A stretch of DNA of 64,000 bases from NCBI GenBank assembly GCA_965237895.1, contig CBDEGR010000001.1:558001-622000 (forward strand), given 5' to 3'. This DNA is from CBDEGR01 sp965237895. GTDB lineage: Bacteria; Acidobacteriota; Terriglobia; UBA7540; JAPUME01. Shown here in pieces: positions 43,427 through 53,033 of this stretch. How positions within the stretch are numbered: the first letter of the stretch is position 1; each line of letters starts with the position of its first letter. Below the pieces are notes generated by a model that saw only the letters and a program-made list of their open reading frames with translations, was not told the DNA's origin and made no database searches. A program made the position numbers and the translations under genes.

Positions 43427-44323
43427 ATGAAACTTGTCCCCCTTGCCGCTGTGCTGATGCTGGCGGCAGCACCATTCACTGTCATCGCACAGGAATCGCC
43501 GGAAGCGGCGCCGGAGCCCAGCACCACCGCCACGCCGCGAACGCCGGCAGCGGACCCATCTGTTATTCATGTTGCCGACAACCCGGATCAGATCGTGCGT
43601 ATCCGCACCAGGGTTCGGCACACCACTGTGATTCAGCTTCCGGGACGCGAGAACATCCTCGACTTCGTGGTGGGAGATTCCGAGTATTGGCACTTGACCG
43701 GCGCGGCCAATCTCGCTTTCTTGAAACCCATTTCCGAGGGCGTCAATACCAACGTCGCCCTGGTCTGCGAATCCGGCCGTATCTACTCCTTCCTTGTCTC
43801 CGAGCAGCCCGGCCAACCACATTTAGTCGTGCGGATCGCCAGCGCGGCCGAGAGCGACCCCCGGATTTCACCAACCGTACATCAGCCCGCCTTTGTGGCG
43901 CGGGACCAGGTTGCAGCCTATCAACAGATGGCGGAGCAGGCGCGGCAAACCGCCGTGGCCGCGCAGACCCAGGCGGAACAGCAGATCGCGGCGGTCCGGC
44001 AGCAGGCCGAGGGAGAGATCAATTCCTTCCGGGCCGTCTATCCCACGCGCATAAAGTTTCCCTACCGGCTCGCCGACAAGGCGCGCAAGTGGCCGTTCCT
44101 GGTGCAAGGGATGTGGCACGACGGGCAATTCACCTATCTGCGCTCCAACGCTCAGGAGTCGCCGGCACTCTATGAGATCAAGGACGGGAAACCGGCGCTG
44201 GTAGCCTACGACCTCACCGAGGACGGTCTCTACGTCGCCCGGCACCTGTTAGGCGATGGATGGCTACAGATCGGAAAGGAAAAGGCTCAGTGGAAGGTTG
44301 AAAAACGGGAGCTTGAACCATGA
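43427..44323 (+). CDS. virB9: TrbG/VirB9-like outer-ring protein
   Basis: 298 residues. A Sec signal peptide (MKLVPLAAVLMLAAAPFTVI) is followed by an N-terminal beta domain (IRTRVRHTTVIQLPGRENIL) and a C-terminal CagX/VirB9 domain (FRAVYPTRIKFPYR, WPFLVQGMWHDGQFTYLR). It should form the core complex with VirB10. A short coiled coil (residues 165-200) lies between the domains. An intact frame, ending four bases into virB10 (ATGA overlap). Confidence 0.9.
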   Translation: MKLVPLAAVLMLAAAPFTVIAQESPEAAPEPSTTATPRTPAADPSVIHVADNPDQIVRIRTRVRHTTVIQLPGRENILDFVVGDSEYWHLTGAANLAFLKPISEGVNTNVALVCESGRIYSFLVSEQPGQPHLVVRIASAAESDPRISPTVHQPAFVARDQVAAYQQMAEQARQTAVAAQTQAEQQIAAVRQQAEGEINSFRAVYPTRIKFPYRLADKARKWPFLVQGMWHDGQFTYLRSNAQESPALYEIKDGKPALVAYDLTEDGLYVARHLLGDGWLQIGKEKAQWKVEKRELEP

Positions 44324-45656
44324 GCCAATGGAAACGGATTCACGAACAGGCGACCGGCGCGCTGCCGGTCGCCACCCTCACCAAATGGGGCGCGGCGCTG
44401 ATCGCCTTGCTGCTCGCCGCGTTTCTGCTCACGCAATCCATCTTTAACTCCGCGCCGGAGGAAGTCGAACCAGTGGCGACCGGATCGACAAGAACCGGCA
44501 GGACCCGGCGCGCAAGCGCAGGTAGCAGCCCGCATCCGGGAAGAAGGGTTGCGACAGGAGGCACAACGGCAAGCGGCGGAGCGAGACCTCCAACGACGGC
44601 GGGAACTCGGAATGACCACCCCTCGCGCCACCGCTTCGCTTTTGCCGGGCGGCGTCATCGGCGGCGATCCGATCATGCCGTCGAGCGAGGCCGAGGCGGA
44701 ATTGAGAGAAGTATTGCGCCTGGAAGAGATCGAGCGGCGCAACCGCTCACTCCGGTCCGCGCCCGTTGCTCAAAGCTATCGAGGGATAAGCGACAACCAG
44801 CCGTCGCAAGCGGCGGCGGAGAGTGCAGCGCCGGAGATCTCATCCGGTACGCAAACCGCGCAGTCGTTTGAGCCGCCCCCGGCCACAGGCCAGAGCTTCC
44901 AACAATCGCTGGAGATGTTCCGGGAGGCCGTAACCGACCTGGAGGCATCGCAAGCCGACCCAGCTCAGGAGGCGACGCCGGAGCATGAAGGAGAGTTGAC
45001 CCTGCCACCCGGACTCGGAGCGGCGGCAGAGGCACTTGCCGCGCCGACGAAGGACTACGAGAATCCAACGACCGCCGTCGAACCCGCAGACCCGCCCGGC
45101 ATGGAACGAATCTATGAGGGCTCGTTCCTGGAGGCGGTGCTGGTGACTCAACTTTCAGGAGACTTTCCCGGCCCGGTGCTGGCGGCGGTGTCCGTTCCGT
45201 TTTACTCCGCCGATCGGCAAAGAATTTTGGTGCCCCGAGGATCGAGAGTGATCGGCACGGCGTCGGCTGTCACCTCCCAGGATCAGTCCCGGCTGGTGGT
45301 GGGCTTCCACCGCTTGCTGTTCCCCGACGGACGCTGGGTTGCCCTCGACTTTCACGGACTCAATCAAGTCGGCGAAGGAGCATTGAAGGACCAGGTGAAC
45401 CGGCATTACCTCTCCATGTTTGCGGCTGTCGGAGCAGTCGGGGTGATCTCAGGCCTGACCTTGCAAGGCAGCAATCCTTATGCCGGAGGCTCGGCAAGGT
45501 TTCCGGGCCGGAGCCGGGCAAGGACTCGGCCAGGGCGCCACCCAGATCTTGCAGCGCTTTCTGAACCGCTTACCCAACATCACGATTCGCGCCGGTCACC
45601 GGCTGCGCATCTGGTTCACTTCCGACGTACTGGTTCCCCGTCCCGCAGGACGGTGA
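44320..45656 (+). CDS. virB10: TrbI/VirB10-like core protein (two frameshifts)
   Basis: N-terminal cytoplasmic tail and one membrane helix (WGAALIALLLAAFLLT), then a Pro/Glu-rich linker. An indel near 44475 is needed to pass into PAGPGAQAQVAARIREEGLR, and another near 45487 to reach the C-terminal GLGQGATQILQRFLNRLPNI and HRLRIWFTSDVLVPRPAGR. The middle has the VirB10 barrel (GSRVIGTASAVTSQDQSRLV). It spans both membranes and links ATPase state to the outer channel. Confidence 0.85.
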
Positions 45657-45682
45657 ACCACAACCCTGAAAGGAGACATACC

Positions 45683-46570
45683 ATGAGAATCCGAACTTGG
45701 CTGACTCTGTTTTTCCTGCCCCTGTTTGCGGGAGGCACCGCGTATGCCTTTTTCGACATCAGCGCTCCGTTCCAACGGGCCTTGATGATCGCCAATCAGG
45801 CCACCCTGATCGCCAACCAGGTGGCGCAACTGGCAACCATGAATCAGCAGCTCGGCAAGCTGACCGAGCAGTTCACCCACATCAAGGATTCCACCTTGGG
45901 GCAGGTGGGAGCGATCACCCAACCGTTCACCGATCTGGCTTCGGTGCCCGGCCGGCTCATCGGCACCGGCATGTCCTGGAAATCCGATTTTACCGGCGCA
46001 GCCGGTGAGCTCGCTACGGCGGTAGAACAGTTAAGCCACGGAACATCCATCACCCAGGCCATGCGAACACGCCTCCAAGCGGCCGACACAACAACGGAGA
46101 CAGACATCCTGACGGCCCACGCTGACTTCCCGCCAGAGCTGGCAACCAAAGCAGCCGAGAACTACCGCAACCAGCGCGAGCTCGGCGAGCAATCTATGGT
46201 CCTCAACTACGCGGTGTCCGACGCTTCGGCGGAGACGGTCGAGGCCATTAAATCGGCGCTCGATGCCTACGACGGTCTCCGCACCAACGCCAATAAATCC
46301 GTGACCGCGCTCGGGCAGGCCCAGGTCGCCGGTCTGGTCACGCAGGGACATCTGACCGCCGCCATGGCGCAGTTGCAAGCCTTCCAGGCCGCGCAGGATG
46401 CGGCGGAGGAACTGGAAGCCGAACGGCGGCGGCGGGAACGCCTGGCGCAACAGCTAGCAGACCGGCAGCAAGGACAGATCATGTTCAACGAGCGGCTGAC
46501 AGGGATCAGCTCGCGCAGCGACGGCGGCGAAAGCCTCAAAGTGCAGTTACATCCCATGTACGTCCCTTAA
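45683..46570 (+). CDS. TrbJ/VirB5-like protein
   Basis: 295 residues starting MRIRTWLTLFFLPLFAGGTA (signal peptide); start chosen by AGGAGA eight bases upstream. The rest is alpha-helical with long coiled coils (NQATLIANQVAQLATMNQQL; QDAAEELEAERRRRERLAQQ), as in TrbJ/VirB5 pilus-tip adaptors. Located between virB10 and virB6 as in Trb systems. Confidence 0.8.
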   Translation: MRIRTWLTLFFLPLFAGGTAYAFFDISAPFQRALMIANQATLIANQVAQLATMNQQLGKLTEQFTHIKDSTLGQVGAITQPFTDLASVPGRLIGTGMSWKSDFTGAAGELATAVEQLSHGTSITQAMRTRLQAADTTTETDILTAHADFPPELATKAAENYRNQRELGEQSMVLNYAVSDASAETVEAIKSALDAYDGLRTNANKSVTALGQAQVAGLVTQGHLTAAMAQLQAFQAAQDAAEELEAERRRRERLAQQLADRQQGQIMFNERLTGISSRSDGGESLKVQLHPMYVP

Positions 46571-46615
46571 TTCCATGCGGCGGCCAGCCCGGTCCACCGA
46601 AAGAAGTAGAAGGCA

Positions 46616-47608
46616 ATGCAAATCCAGATTGATCCGAGCGTCCCTACCAATATCCCCCCAGGGCAGCTCGATGACATGCAGGGTTTCATAAGCGGAGTGC
46701 TGAACTCGATCGTCGGGTCCAGCGGGCCGATTCTACTGAACAGCGGACAACAACTCTGGACCGGGCTGGCCGCCATCATGGTTGTCTGGACAGGCGTGAA
46801 GATCGCCATGTCCGGGACCTTCCAGCCGTGGGACATAATCCGGCTCGTCATCGGCCTGTGGGTCCCGTGGGCCATGCTGAATTTCTATGTGAATCCGCTT
46901 CCCCCACCAGCAGATTCCTACACCTTCCCCGGCATGATCGTGGAGGGCGGCAACTGGTTGATGAACCTGTTTATTGCCGACGTCGGAACCGCCATGCGGA
47001 CCGAATTATCCAACATGGTCAACACCCACCTGACCCGCATCACCGATGCCTGGGACGGCTACAACCTGTGGGACCTGGTTACAGCGGGCGGCGCGGCTCT
47101 GGCGACGCTGGTAATGGGTACGGTGTTTATGATTTTCACGATGGCTATGCTGGTGCTGCTGTATTGCATCACTTACGCCCAGGTTCTTTGGGCGCAGCTC
47201 GCTATAGCCATTCTGGTATTTCTCGGACCGCTGTTCATTCCCTGGTTGGTGTTTGAGCCGCTGTCATTTCTGTTTTGGGGCTGGTTCCGATCCTTGATCG
47301 TTTTCAGCCTCTATGGCGCTCTGGCCGGAGCCGTCATGCGGGTGTTCATGGGCGTCACGTTGGGATACGTAACTAGCTATTCCAACGCCTCCCTCGGCTT
47401 TGATCTGGTGACAATGGGAAGCTGGGTGCTGGCTATCCTGCCCTTGTTCGTTGCCGGTATTCTGGCATCCACGAAGGTCGGCGAGCTGGCTTCCATGCTT
47501 GTGACCGGCAGCGCCGTCACCAGCTCCGGCGTTACCGGAGCGGCAATGATGGCGACGGGCGGCACCGGAGCCGCCGCCGCAGGAGCAGCCAAGGCGGTGA
47601 AAGGATGA
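46616..47608 (+). CDS. virB6: TrbL/VirB6-like channel protein
   Basis: 330 residues, with about six membrane helices (for example LATLVMGTVFMIFTMAMLVL, LAIAILVFLGPLFIPWLVFE) and an Ala/Gly-rich tail. The periplasmic loop 90-150 and the order in the cluster fit TrbL/VirB6. Forms part of the inner-membrane translocation channel. Overlaps the next start by four bases. Confidence 0.85.
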   Translation: MQIQIDPSVPTNIPPGQLDDMQGFISGVLNSIVGSSGPILLNSGQQLWTGLAAIMVVWTGVKIAMSGTFQPWDIIRLVIGLWVPWAMLNFYVNPLPPPADSYTFPGMIVEGGNWLMNLFIADVGTAMRTELSNMVNTHLTRITDAWDGYNLWDLVTAGGAALATLVMGTVFMIFTMAMLVLLYCITYAQVLWAQLAIAILVFLGPLFIPWLVFEPLSFLFWGWFRSLIVFSLYGALAGAVMRVFMGVTLGYVTSYSNASLGFDLVTMGSWVLAILPLFVAGILASTKVGELASMLVTGSAVTSSGVTGAAMMATGGTGAAAAGAAKAVKG

Positions 47609-48270
47609 GTACCGAAAAGAACGATACCGCAAAAATCTACGCCGAGATTTGGGGCGAGGCGATCCACTCCAACCGGCACTTGCGGGTCCTGTCGATGGGC
47701 TTGGCCGGGCTCTGCCTTTTGCTGATAATCGTCATCATCCGCCTGTCATCGGTTGAAGCGCCCCGCCCCATCGTCGTCCGCGTGGACGAGGTAGGCCGGG
47801 CCGAGGCGCTGGCCTATGAGACGGTCGAGGCCCAGGCCGATCCGCTGGACCCCACCACCAAGTATTTCCTCAATCGCTTCATTGACGACTACTACTCCCG
47901 GCGGCGCGCCACGGTCGAGCAAGCGTGGGCCCGCAGCCTCCGCTTTTTGACCACCGGGCTAGCCAACGAAGCCTTCCGGGCCGAAGGCCAGAATGTCGCC
48001 ATGCTGGCGGCGGGAGTCACCAGAGAAGAACTCCAGGTCGAGCGCGTGGTCTTACGGATTCAAGCCAACCAGGAGGAACCCCACGGCGCGACCGCCGACT
48101 TCGACCTCGTTCGCCTGGAGAACGCTGTCGAGACCGAGCGCGAGCGCTGGACACTCTCGCTTCAATTTATCTTCCTGGAGGAAGTCCCGCCCGAAATGAT
48201 GGTTTTCAATCCCATGGGAATCATCATCACCTATCTGCGAGGTGACCGGGCTTTGGTGACCGGCGGGTAG
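47605..48270 (+). CDS. virB8: TrbF/VirB8-like protein
   Basis: 221 residues: a short cytoplasmic start, one membrane helix (VLSMGLAGLCLLLIIVIIRL), then the periplasmic VirB8 fold (YFLNRFIDDYYSRRRATVEQ, FIFLEEVPPEMMVFNPMGII). It helps assemble the inner-membrane complex. An intact frame. Overlaps virB6 and touches the next gene. Confidence 0.87.
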   Translation: MSTEKNDTAKIYAEIWGEAIHSNRHLRVLSMGLAGLCLLLIIVIIRLSSVEAPRPIVVRVDEVGRAEALAYETVEAQADPLDPTTKYFLNRFIDDYYSRRRATVEQAWARSLRFLTTGLANEAFRAEGQNVAMLAAGVTREELQVERVVLRIQANQEEPHGATADFDLVRLENAVETERERWTLSLQFIFLEEVPPEMMVFNPMGIIITYLRGDRALVTGG

Positions 48271-48272
48271 TG

Positions 48273-49247
48273 ATGATCGAGCATCTCCATGATCGAGAGA
48301 AGGCCCTGGAGCCGTTCGGCTGGAGGGGCCGCGAGGCGGAGTGGATCGCCCTGGTCTGTCTCCATAGCGGCTTGTTCACGCGAGCTCAATTCTGCTTCTA
48401 CTTTGATGGAGCCTTTAGGAAGCGGGCCGAGCGGTTCGTTCGCGCCTTAGTGGATCGCCGAAAAAGATGGCGGTGGAGGACGACCGGGCCATCTTTCCCG
48501 GCGGAGCGAGGGCCTGCCGGATATCCAACAAAGAGATTTACCGCAAGCTGGGAATTGAGAACGTCCGGCACCGCCGGGAGGCGGATGATTCCGTCATGCT
48601 CCGGCGGCTGCTCTCGCTCGACTACGTTCTGGAATACCCGGAGCTTTCCTGGCTTGCCTACCGAGCCGGAAAAGGTCGGTTTCTTTGAGTCGCTGGGCAT
48701 CGACCGCCGCCGGATTCCCCACCGCGTCTATCAGGGAGCCGTGGGGAAACAAACCCGCTACTTTGCCCTGAAACTGCCCATCGCGGTCGATACCAAGACC
48801 GCCACCTTCGCCTACGTCGATCCGGGCAAAGATACCGACACCGAACTGTACTCTTGGGGCGCGGCGCATGGGTGGCTTTGGCGAGCTTTACGGGAAAAAG
48901 GTCTAGGGGTTCAGGTCGTCGTAATTGGAGCTGACCATACAGCCACAAGGCGGTCCAAAACGGCGCTCCGGAGTTGGAGCAACGGAGCGAGTGAGCAAGG
49001 CGTGCAGAAAGCGGAAGGGCCGACCCAGGACGACCCGGCGGTGAAGGCGGAAATGCAACAGATTGAGTATGTAATGCGACGCGGAGATCGGGCAGGATTG
49101 TCAAAGTATGGCGGGTTCCAGGGAGCCACATTGCGATTGATCGAATTAAGAAAACTTCCCCAATCGAAGGGAGCATCCGGGGCCTCTATCGACGGCTACG
49201 AGACGTGGGTTTCACGTCGTTTGAGGATGCTGGATGCGGAGCTATGA
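48273..49247 (+). CDS. Second replication-relaxation-like protein (two frameshifts)
   Basis: The first part (WRGREAEWIALVCLHSGLFT then RAQFCFYF) is a winged helix. At an A5 run near 48462 the sense passes into MAVEDDRAIFPGGARACRIS and on to LRRLLSLDYVLEYPELSWLA, and near 48662 returns to the first frame (EKVGFFESLGIDRRRIPHRV). The tail KAEGPTQDDPAVKAEMQQIE has a homologous stretch at 28842. It probably binds element DNA near the inverted repeat downstream. Two shifts that cancel each other suggest assembly errors or slow decay. Confidence 0.65.
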   Translation: MIEHLHDREKALEPFGWRGREAEWIALVCLHSGLFTRAQFCFYFDGAFRKRAERFVRALVDRRKRWRWRTTGPSFPAERGPAGYPTKRFTASWELRTSGTAGRRMIPSCSGGCSRSTTFWNTRSFPGLPTEPEKVGFFESLGIDRRRIPHRVYQGAVGKQTRYFALKLPIAVDTKTATFAYVDPGKDTDTELYSWGAAHGWLWRALREKGLGVQVVVIGADHTATRRSKTALRSWSNGASEQGVQKAEGPTQDDPAVKAEMQQIEYVMRRGDRAGLSKYGGFQGATLRLIELRKLPQSKGASGASIDGYETWVSRRLRMLDAEL

Positions 49248-49470
49248 ACCGTAGAAATGGAGTCCCCATAAGCGGTGCCATACAGGACTGTTTTTATTGC
49301 GCCCCGTGCACGATGCCCGTGCCGATCCAGCCTGGTACGCAGACAAGGGGGGGAGTGTACCAAAGATTAGGTGATGCGGTGTACCAGCACCATTGTTCCT
49401 ATCTGTTTGCCGCAACGCGGCTTGTCCGTAATAGCCCGGCCAGCCCGCACCGATCCAGCGGAAAAGGGCA

Positions 49471-49579
49471 GGACGGGAGCGACCCCCCCCTTTTTGCCGC
49501 TGTATCGGCAAACGGGGAGGGGGGGTGTACCAGCCGGTGTACCACCGCCTACCCCCCTTTTCAGGGGTCGCTCCCGTCC
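49471..49579. other. Large inverted repeat, candidate oriT
   Basis: Perfect 16-bp arms GGACGGGAGCGACCCC (49471-49486) and GGGGTCGCTCCCGTCC (49564-49579) enclose about 77 bp with the inner hairpin TGCCG...CGGCA, runs of C and G, and GTGTACC repeats (also at 49356 and 49379). It lies in the only large noncoding gap (49248-49648) of the transfer region, just before virD4. An origin of transfer or a regulatory hub is plausible. Confidence 0.5.
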
Positions 49580-49648
49580 GATTTATCCCTACGGGAAGGT
49601 TCCGAACACGTACCCCAAGCGGGCGCTGACGCGCCGGAGGCAAGCCCC

Positions 49649-51691
49649 ATGAAAATGCGCTATCCGATCCTGATCTCTGGCGGGCTGTGCTGCTCTGTAT
49701 GGGGTTTCATCTACCGGCCCTTCCCCTTGCCCGGCAACGATCCGGTGCTCGATCTGGTGCTCTATCACACCCCCAACTTCTACGGCTGGATCGTCCGCTG
49801 GTATTACGCCGCTCCCGCCGTCGCCCTCATTGTCGGCGGGCTTGTTCTTATCTCGGTCTGGCGGGTCTGGTTTGAGAATGTGGGAAGCAATCTGACCGCT
49901 CTCAAGTTACTGCCCCCCTGGCCCCTTTCTCCCGACAAAGACGCCGGGCCGGGAATCGTTGTCGGGGAGGTTCACCACCCGGTAAAGCCCGTCGAAATCA
50001 GCAACCCATCCTGGCTCATTATCCCGGAGCGGGGCCTCTATACCGGAGTGGCCATTTTCGGGGCCGTGGGTTCCGGCAAGACCTCGGCTTGCATGCACCC
50101 GTTCGCCAAGCAAATCTTGTCCTGGCAGGCAGGCAATCCCCAGCGCCGGGCGGCCGGCCTGATCCTGGAAGTCAAGGGCGACTTCTGCCATGACATCCGG
50201 AGAATCCTGGCCGATGCGGGCCGTGAGGAAGACTACATCGAGCTGGGAATGGAGGGCAGCTTTCAGTGGAATCCACTCTCGACAAAGTGGCTCGATTCAT
50301 ACTCGCTGGCCTACACCATTTCCTCACTTTTGAATCAACTCTTCGGCAAGGGCAAGGAGCCTTTCTGGCAGCAGGCTTACACCAACCTGGTCCGCTGGAT
50401 CATCGAACTCTACCGGGTCTTTCCCGGCCAATGGGTCACCTTGCGGCAGGTCTACCACTGCGCCATCGACAAGGAACTGTTCGCGGCCAAGATCAAACAG
50501 GCCGAGGCGTTTGTCCGTGAGCTGCAACATGGAACGGTTGTTATATCTTTCGACGACTACCTCGCCAACGCGGACCACATTTCCGGCTGGAAATGGCAAC
50601 CGCCCACCCAGGAGAATACTTGCCACGCGGACCACTCTCCGTCGCTCGAATCCCAGCTCAAAGAACTCCAAATCGAGTATCGGATCGAGTGGACCGAGAG
50701 CGTAAGGTCCTCAGAGATTCGGCAGCGGGTCGAGGCCGTCAATCGCTGGTATCAACACGACTGGCAGATGATCGACAACAAAATCCGGTCGAGCATCGTC
50801 GAAGGTATCTCCGTTTTCTTGTCCATATTCGACCTGCCGGACGTTGCGCGGGTGTTCTGTCCACCACCGCCCCCGAAGAAGACGGCGGCGGCGCAGAGCG
50901 GCAATGGAGAGTCCACAGAAAGACGAACAGCCGGGACTGGGAACGAGAGTGCGCCAGAGCTTGCCGCCCCTCGATGAGCTGATCGAGTCGGGCAAGGTGC
51001 TGGCCCTGAACATGCCCGCCGGCACCAACCCGGCGCTGGCCCGAGCTGTAGGCGTAATGCTCAAAAACGCCTGGCTGCAATCGCTCTGCGGCGGCCGGCG
51101 CAGATGAAGGCGGCGCCGGATCAATACTTCCGGCCCGCCGTGTTCATCTGCGACGAATACCAGGCGTTCGCTTCCGTGGGTGAGGACGATCCATCCGGCG
51201 ACGAGAAATCCTTTGCCCTCACCCGGCAATGCCGCTGCATCCCGATCGTCGCCACCCAATCTATTTCCTCGCTGCGTTCGGTACTCGGCAGCTCAGAAGC
51301 CTGGCGCACCCTGCTTCAAACGCTCCGCACCCGGATATTCCTTTCCTTGAGCGACGACGCCAGTGCTCAAATCGCCTCGGCGCTCTGCGGACAGGTCGCC
51401 AAGATCAAACCCTCCTACACCATCACCGAGTCTGCCAAGCAAAGCGAGGTATCAATGCTCTCGGCCCAGGCCGGAGGCGGCCAGGGCAGCGTAGGGGCCA
51501 GCAAATCCTTTCGCGAGCAACGCGAGGCGGTGTTTCAGCCCCGCGAGTTCGCCCTGCTCTCCAACTGCCAGGCCATCTGCCTGCCCTACGACGGCGCACA
51601 GTCGCTCGCGCCAACCCGAGTGTACCTCAAGCCTCACTACCTGCCCCGCACGCTTCCCTACTGGCGGGCGAAGGCCGAGGGGAAGTTATGA
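49649..51691 (+). CDS. virD4: VirD4/TraG-like coupling ATPase (two frameshifts)
   Basis: Start ATG 49649, then two membrane helices and Walker A AVGSGKT (GVAIFGAVGSGKTSACMHPF). The first frame holds the N-terminal two thirds (up to DLPDVARVFCPP). Indels near 50915 and 51100 must be repaired to read LDELIESGKVLALNMPAGTN, then FRPAVFICDEYQAF (Walker B) and IVATQSISSLRSVL in the last part, which ends at 51691. Coupling proteins bring the DNA-protein substrate to the secretion channel. The gene overlaps virB11 by four bases. Confidence 0.85.
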
Positions 51692-52651
51692 GCGACAGCC
51701 TGGAGTTACTCAAACCGTTCCTGCCCGGCCTGGAAGATGTTCTGGAGGACCCGGAAGTGAGCGAGATCATGATCAACGGCCCGCACAACGTCTGGATCGA
51801 AGGACATGGGAAACTCTATTCCCACGAGGCCCCGCTGCTGACCGCCTCGGCGCTTCAAAGGGCCGCTATCCATATCGCCCGGCCGCTCGGCCTGGACCCG
51901 GCCACGGCTCCCATCGTCGATGCTCGCCTGGAGGACGGCTCGCGGGTTGCGATCTGTGTTCCGCCGGCGAGCCCGTGCGTGGCAATCACCGTGCGGCGGT
52001 TTGGCAAACGGGCATTCTCAGCGGATGACTTGGTCGAACAAGGCGCACTTCCCGAGACTGTGCGGCAAGCGAAGCCGAGCGGGTGCTGTACTGACCCGGC
52101 GCAACATCCTGGTTTCGGGCGGCACCGGATCGGGCAAGACCACGCTACTGAATGCGCTCATTGAATTGCTACCCGACGACGAGCGCATCGTCGCCATCGA
52201 GGACACCCTGGAGCTTCGCATCGAGCACTCCAATTGCGTCCGCTTCGAGGCTCGCGGACTGGCAACAGGGGCCGTGACGATCCGGGACCTGGTGCGCCAT
52301 GCCTTGCGTCACCGCCCGGATCACATCGTGGTGGGCGAGGTGCGCGGCGGCGAGGCTGGTGACCTGCTCCAGGCCCTCAACACCGGACACGGCGGCTCGC
52401 TCACCACCGTGCACGCCAACAACGCCGAGAGCGCCTTGTCACGGCTCGCCAGTTGCGCCATGCAGGGAGGCGGGGAGCTGCCCTGGGAGGTCACCTGCCG
52501 GGGTGTGGTGGACGGCATTGCGATGGTGATTCACATGACCCGGCGCGAGGGACGGCGCTTCGTGGAGGAAGCCTTGCGCGTCAAGGGTTACGACGCGCAA
52601 CGGAACCGCTGGCTCATCGAGCCGATCAGGAGGGAACACAATGACGGGTAG
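51688..52651 (+). CDS. virB11: TrbB/VirB11-like ATPase (one frameshift)
   Basis: Start ATG 51688. The N-terminal domain (VLEDPEVSEIMINGPHNVWI) and linker are in the first frame. An indel near 52070 leads to the ATPase domain: Walker A GGTGSGKTT, the Asp box AIEDTLELRI, the Walker B/His box HIVVGEVRGGEAGDLLQALN and TTVHANNAESALSRL. The hexameric ATPase powers pilus and DNA transfer. The 3' half is duplicated at 20596-20946. Confidence 0.88.
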
Positions 52652-52655
52652 GGCG

Positions 52656-52739
52656 ATGACGGCAGAGGAATATCACCGCCGCTTTGCCGATCAGAACATC
52701 GAGCAGATCAAACGTGACGCCGAGTGTGAGTGGGACTAA
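52656..52739 (+). CDS. Possible 27-residue ORF
   Basis: ATG 52656 opens MTAEEYHRRFADQNIEQIKR and ends ECEWD. Position after virB11 parallels the small gene at 20936 in the relic element (also starting just after virB11). No Shine-Dalgarno of note. Weakly supported. Confidence 0.25.
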   Translation: MTAEEYHRRFADQNIEQIKRDAECEWD

Positions 52740-52811
52740 CGACACAATCGCAACGGACTCTCCGCGCGGAGTTCTCCCTGGTGGTTTTGTATGGAGAGTA
52801 GGGAGGGAATA

Positions 52812-53033
52812 ATGATCCTTGACACAGAAGCGACGGATACCCCGATCACGGTGAAGGCCGCCGCCCGATTCTTGGGCGTCAGCCCCTCCCTGGTGTATGC
52901 TTACGTCGAGCGAAGGCAGATTCCCCATTACCGCATGATGGGCCGCTCGATCCGCTTCCGATTGTCGGAGCTGGTCGAGTGGCGTCAACAATTTCATGTC
53001 AATGGAGGAATCGATGAACAACAAGACAGGTAG
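52812..53033 (+). CDS. Helix-turn-helix excisionase-like protein
   Basis: 73 residues with the DNA-binding core ITVKAAARFLGVSPSLVYAY and wing VERRQIPHYRMMGRSIRFRL, closely related to the protein at 21398. GGGAGGGA lies upstream. Overlaps the integrase start by 20 bases. Probably the directionality factor for excision. Confidence 0.87.
   Translation: MILDTEATDTPITVKAAARFLGVSPSLVYAYVERRQIPHYRMMGRSIRFRLSELVEWRQQFHVNGGIDEQQDR

Noticed and set aside
49205..49648. N-terminal extension of VirD4
   Set aside because: The upstream frame is a noncoding gap with inverted repeats; the family start and membrane helices begin at 49649.
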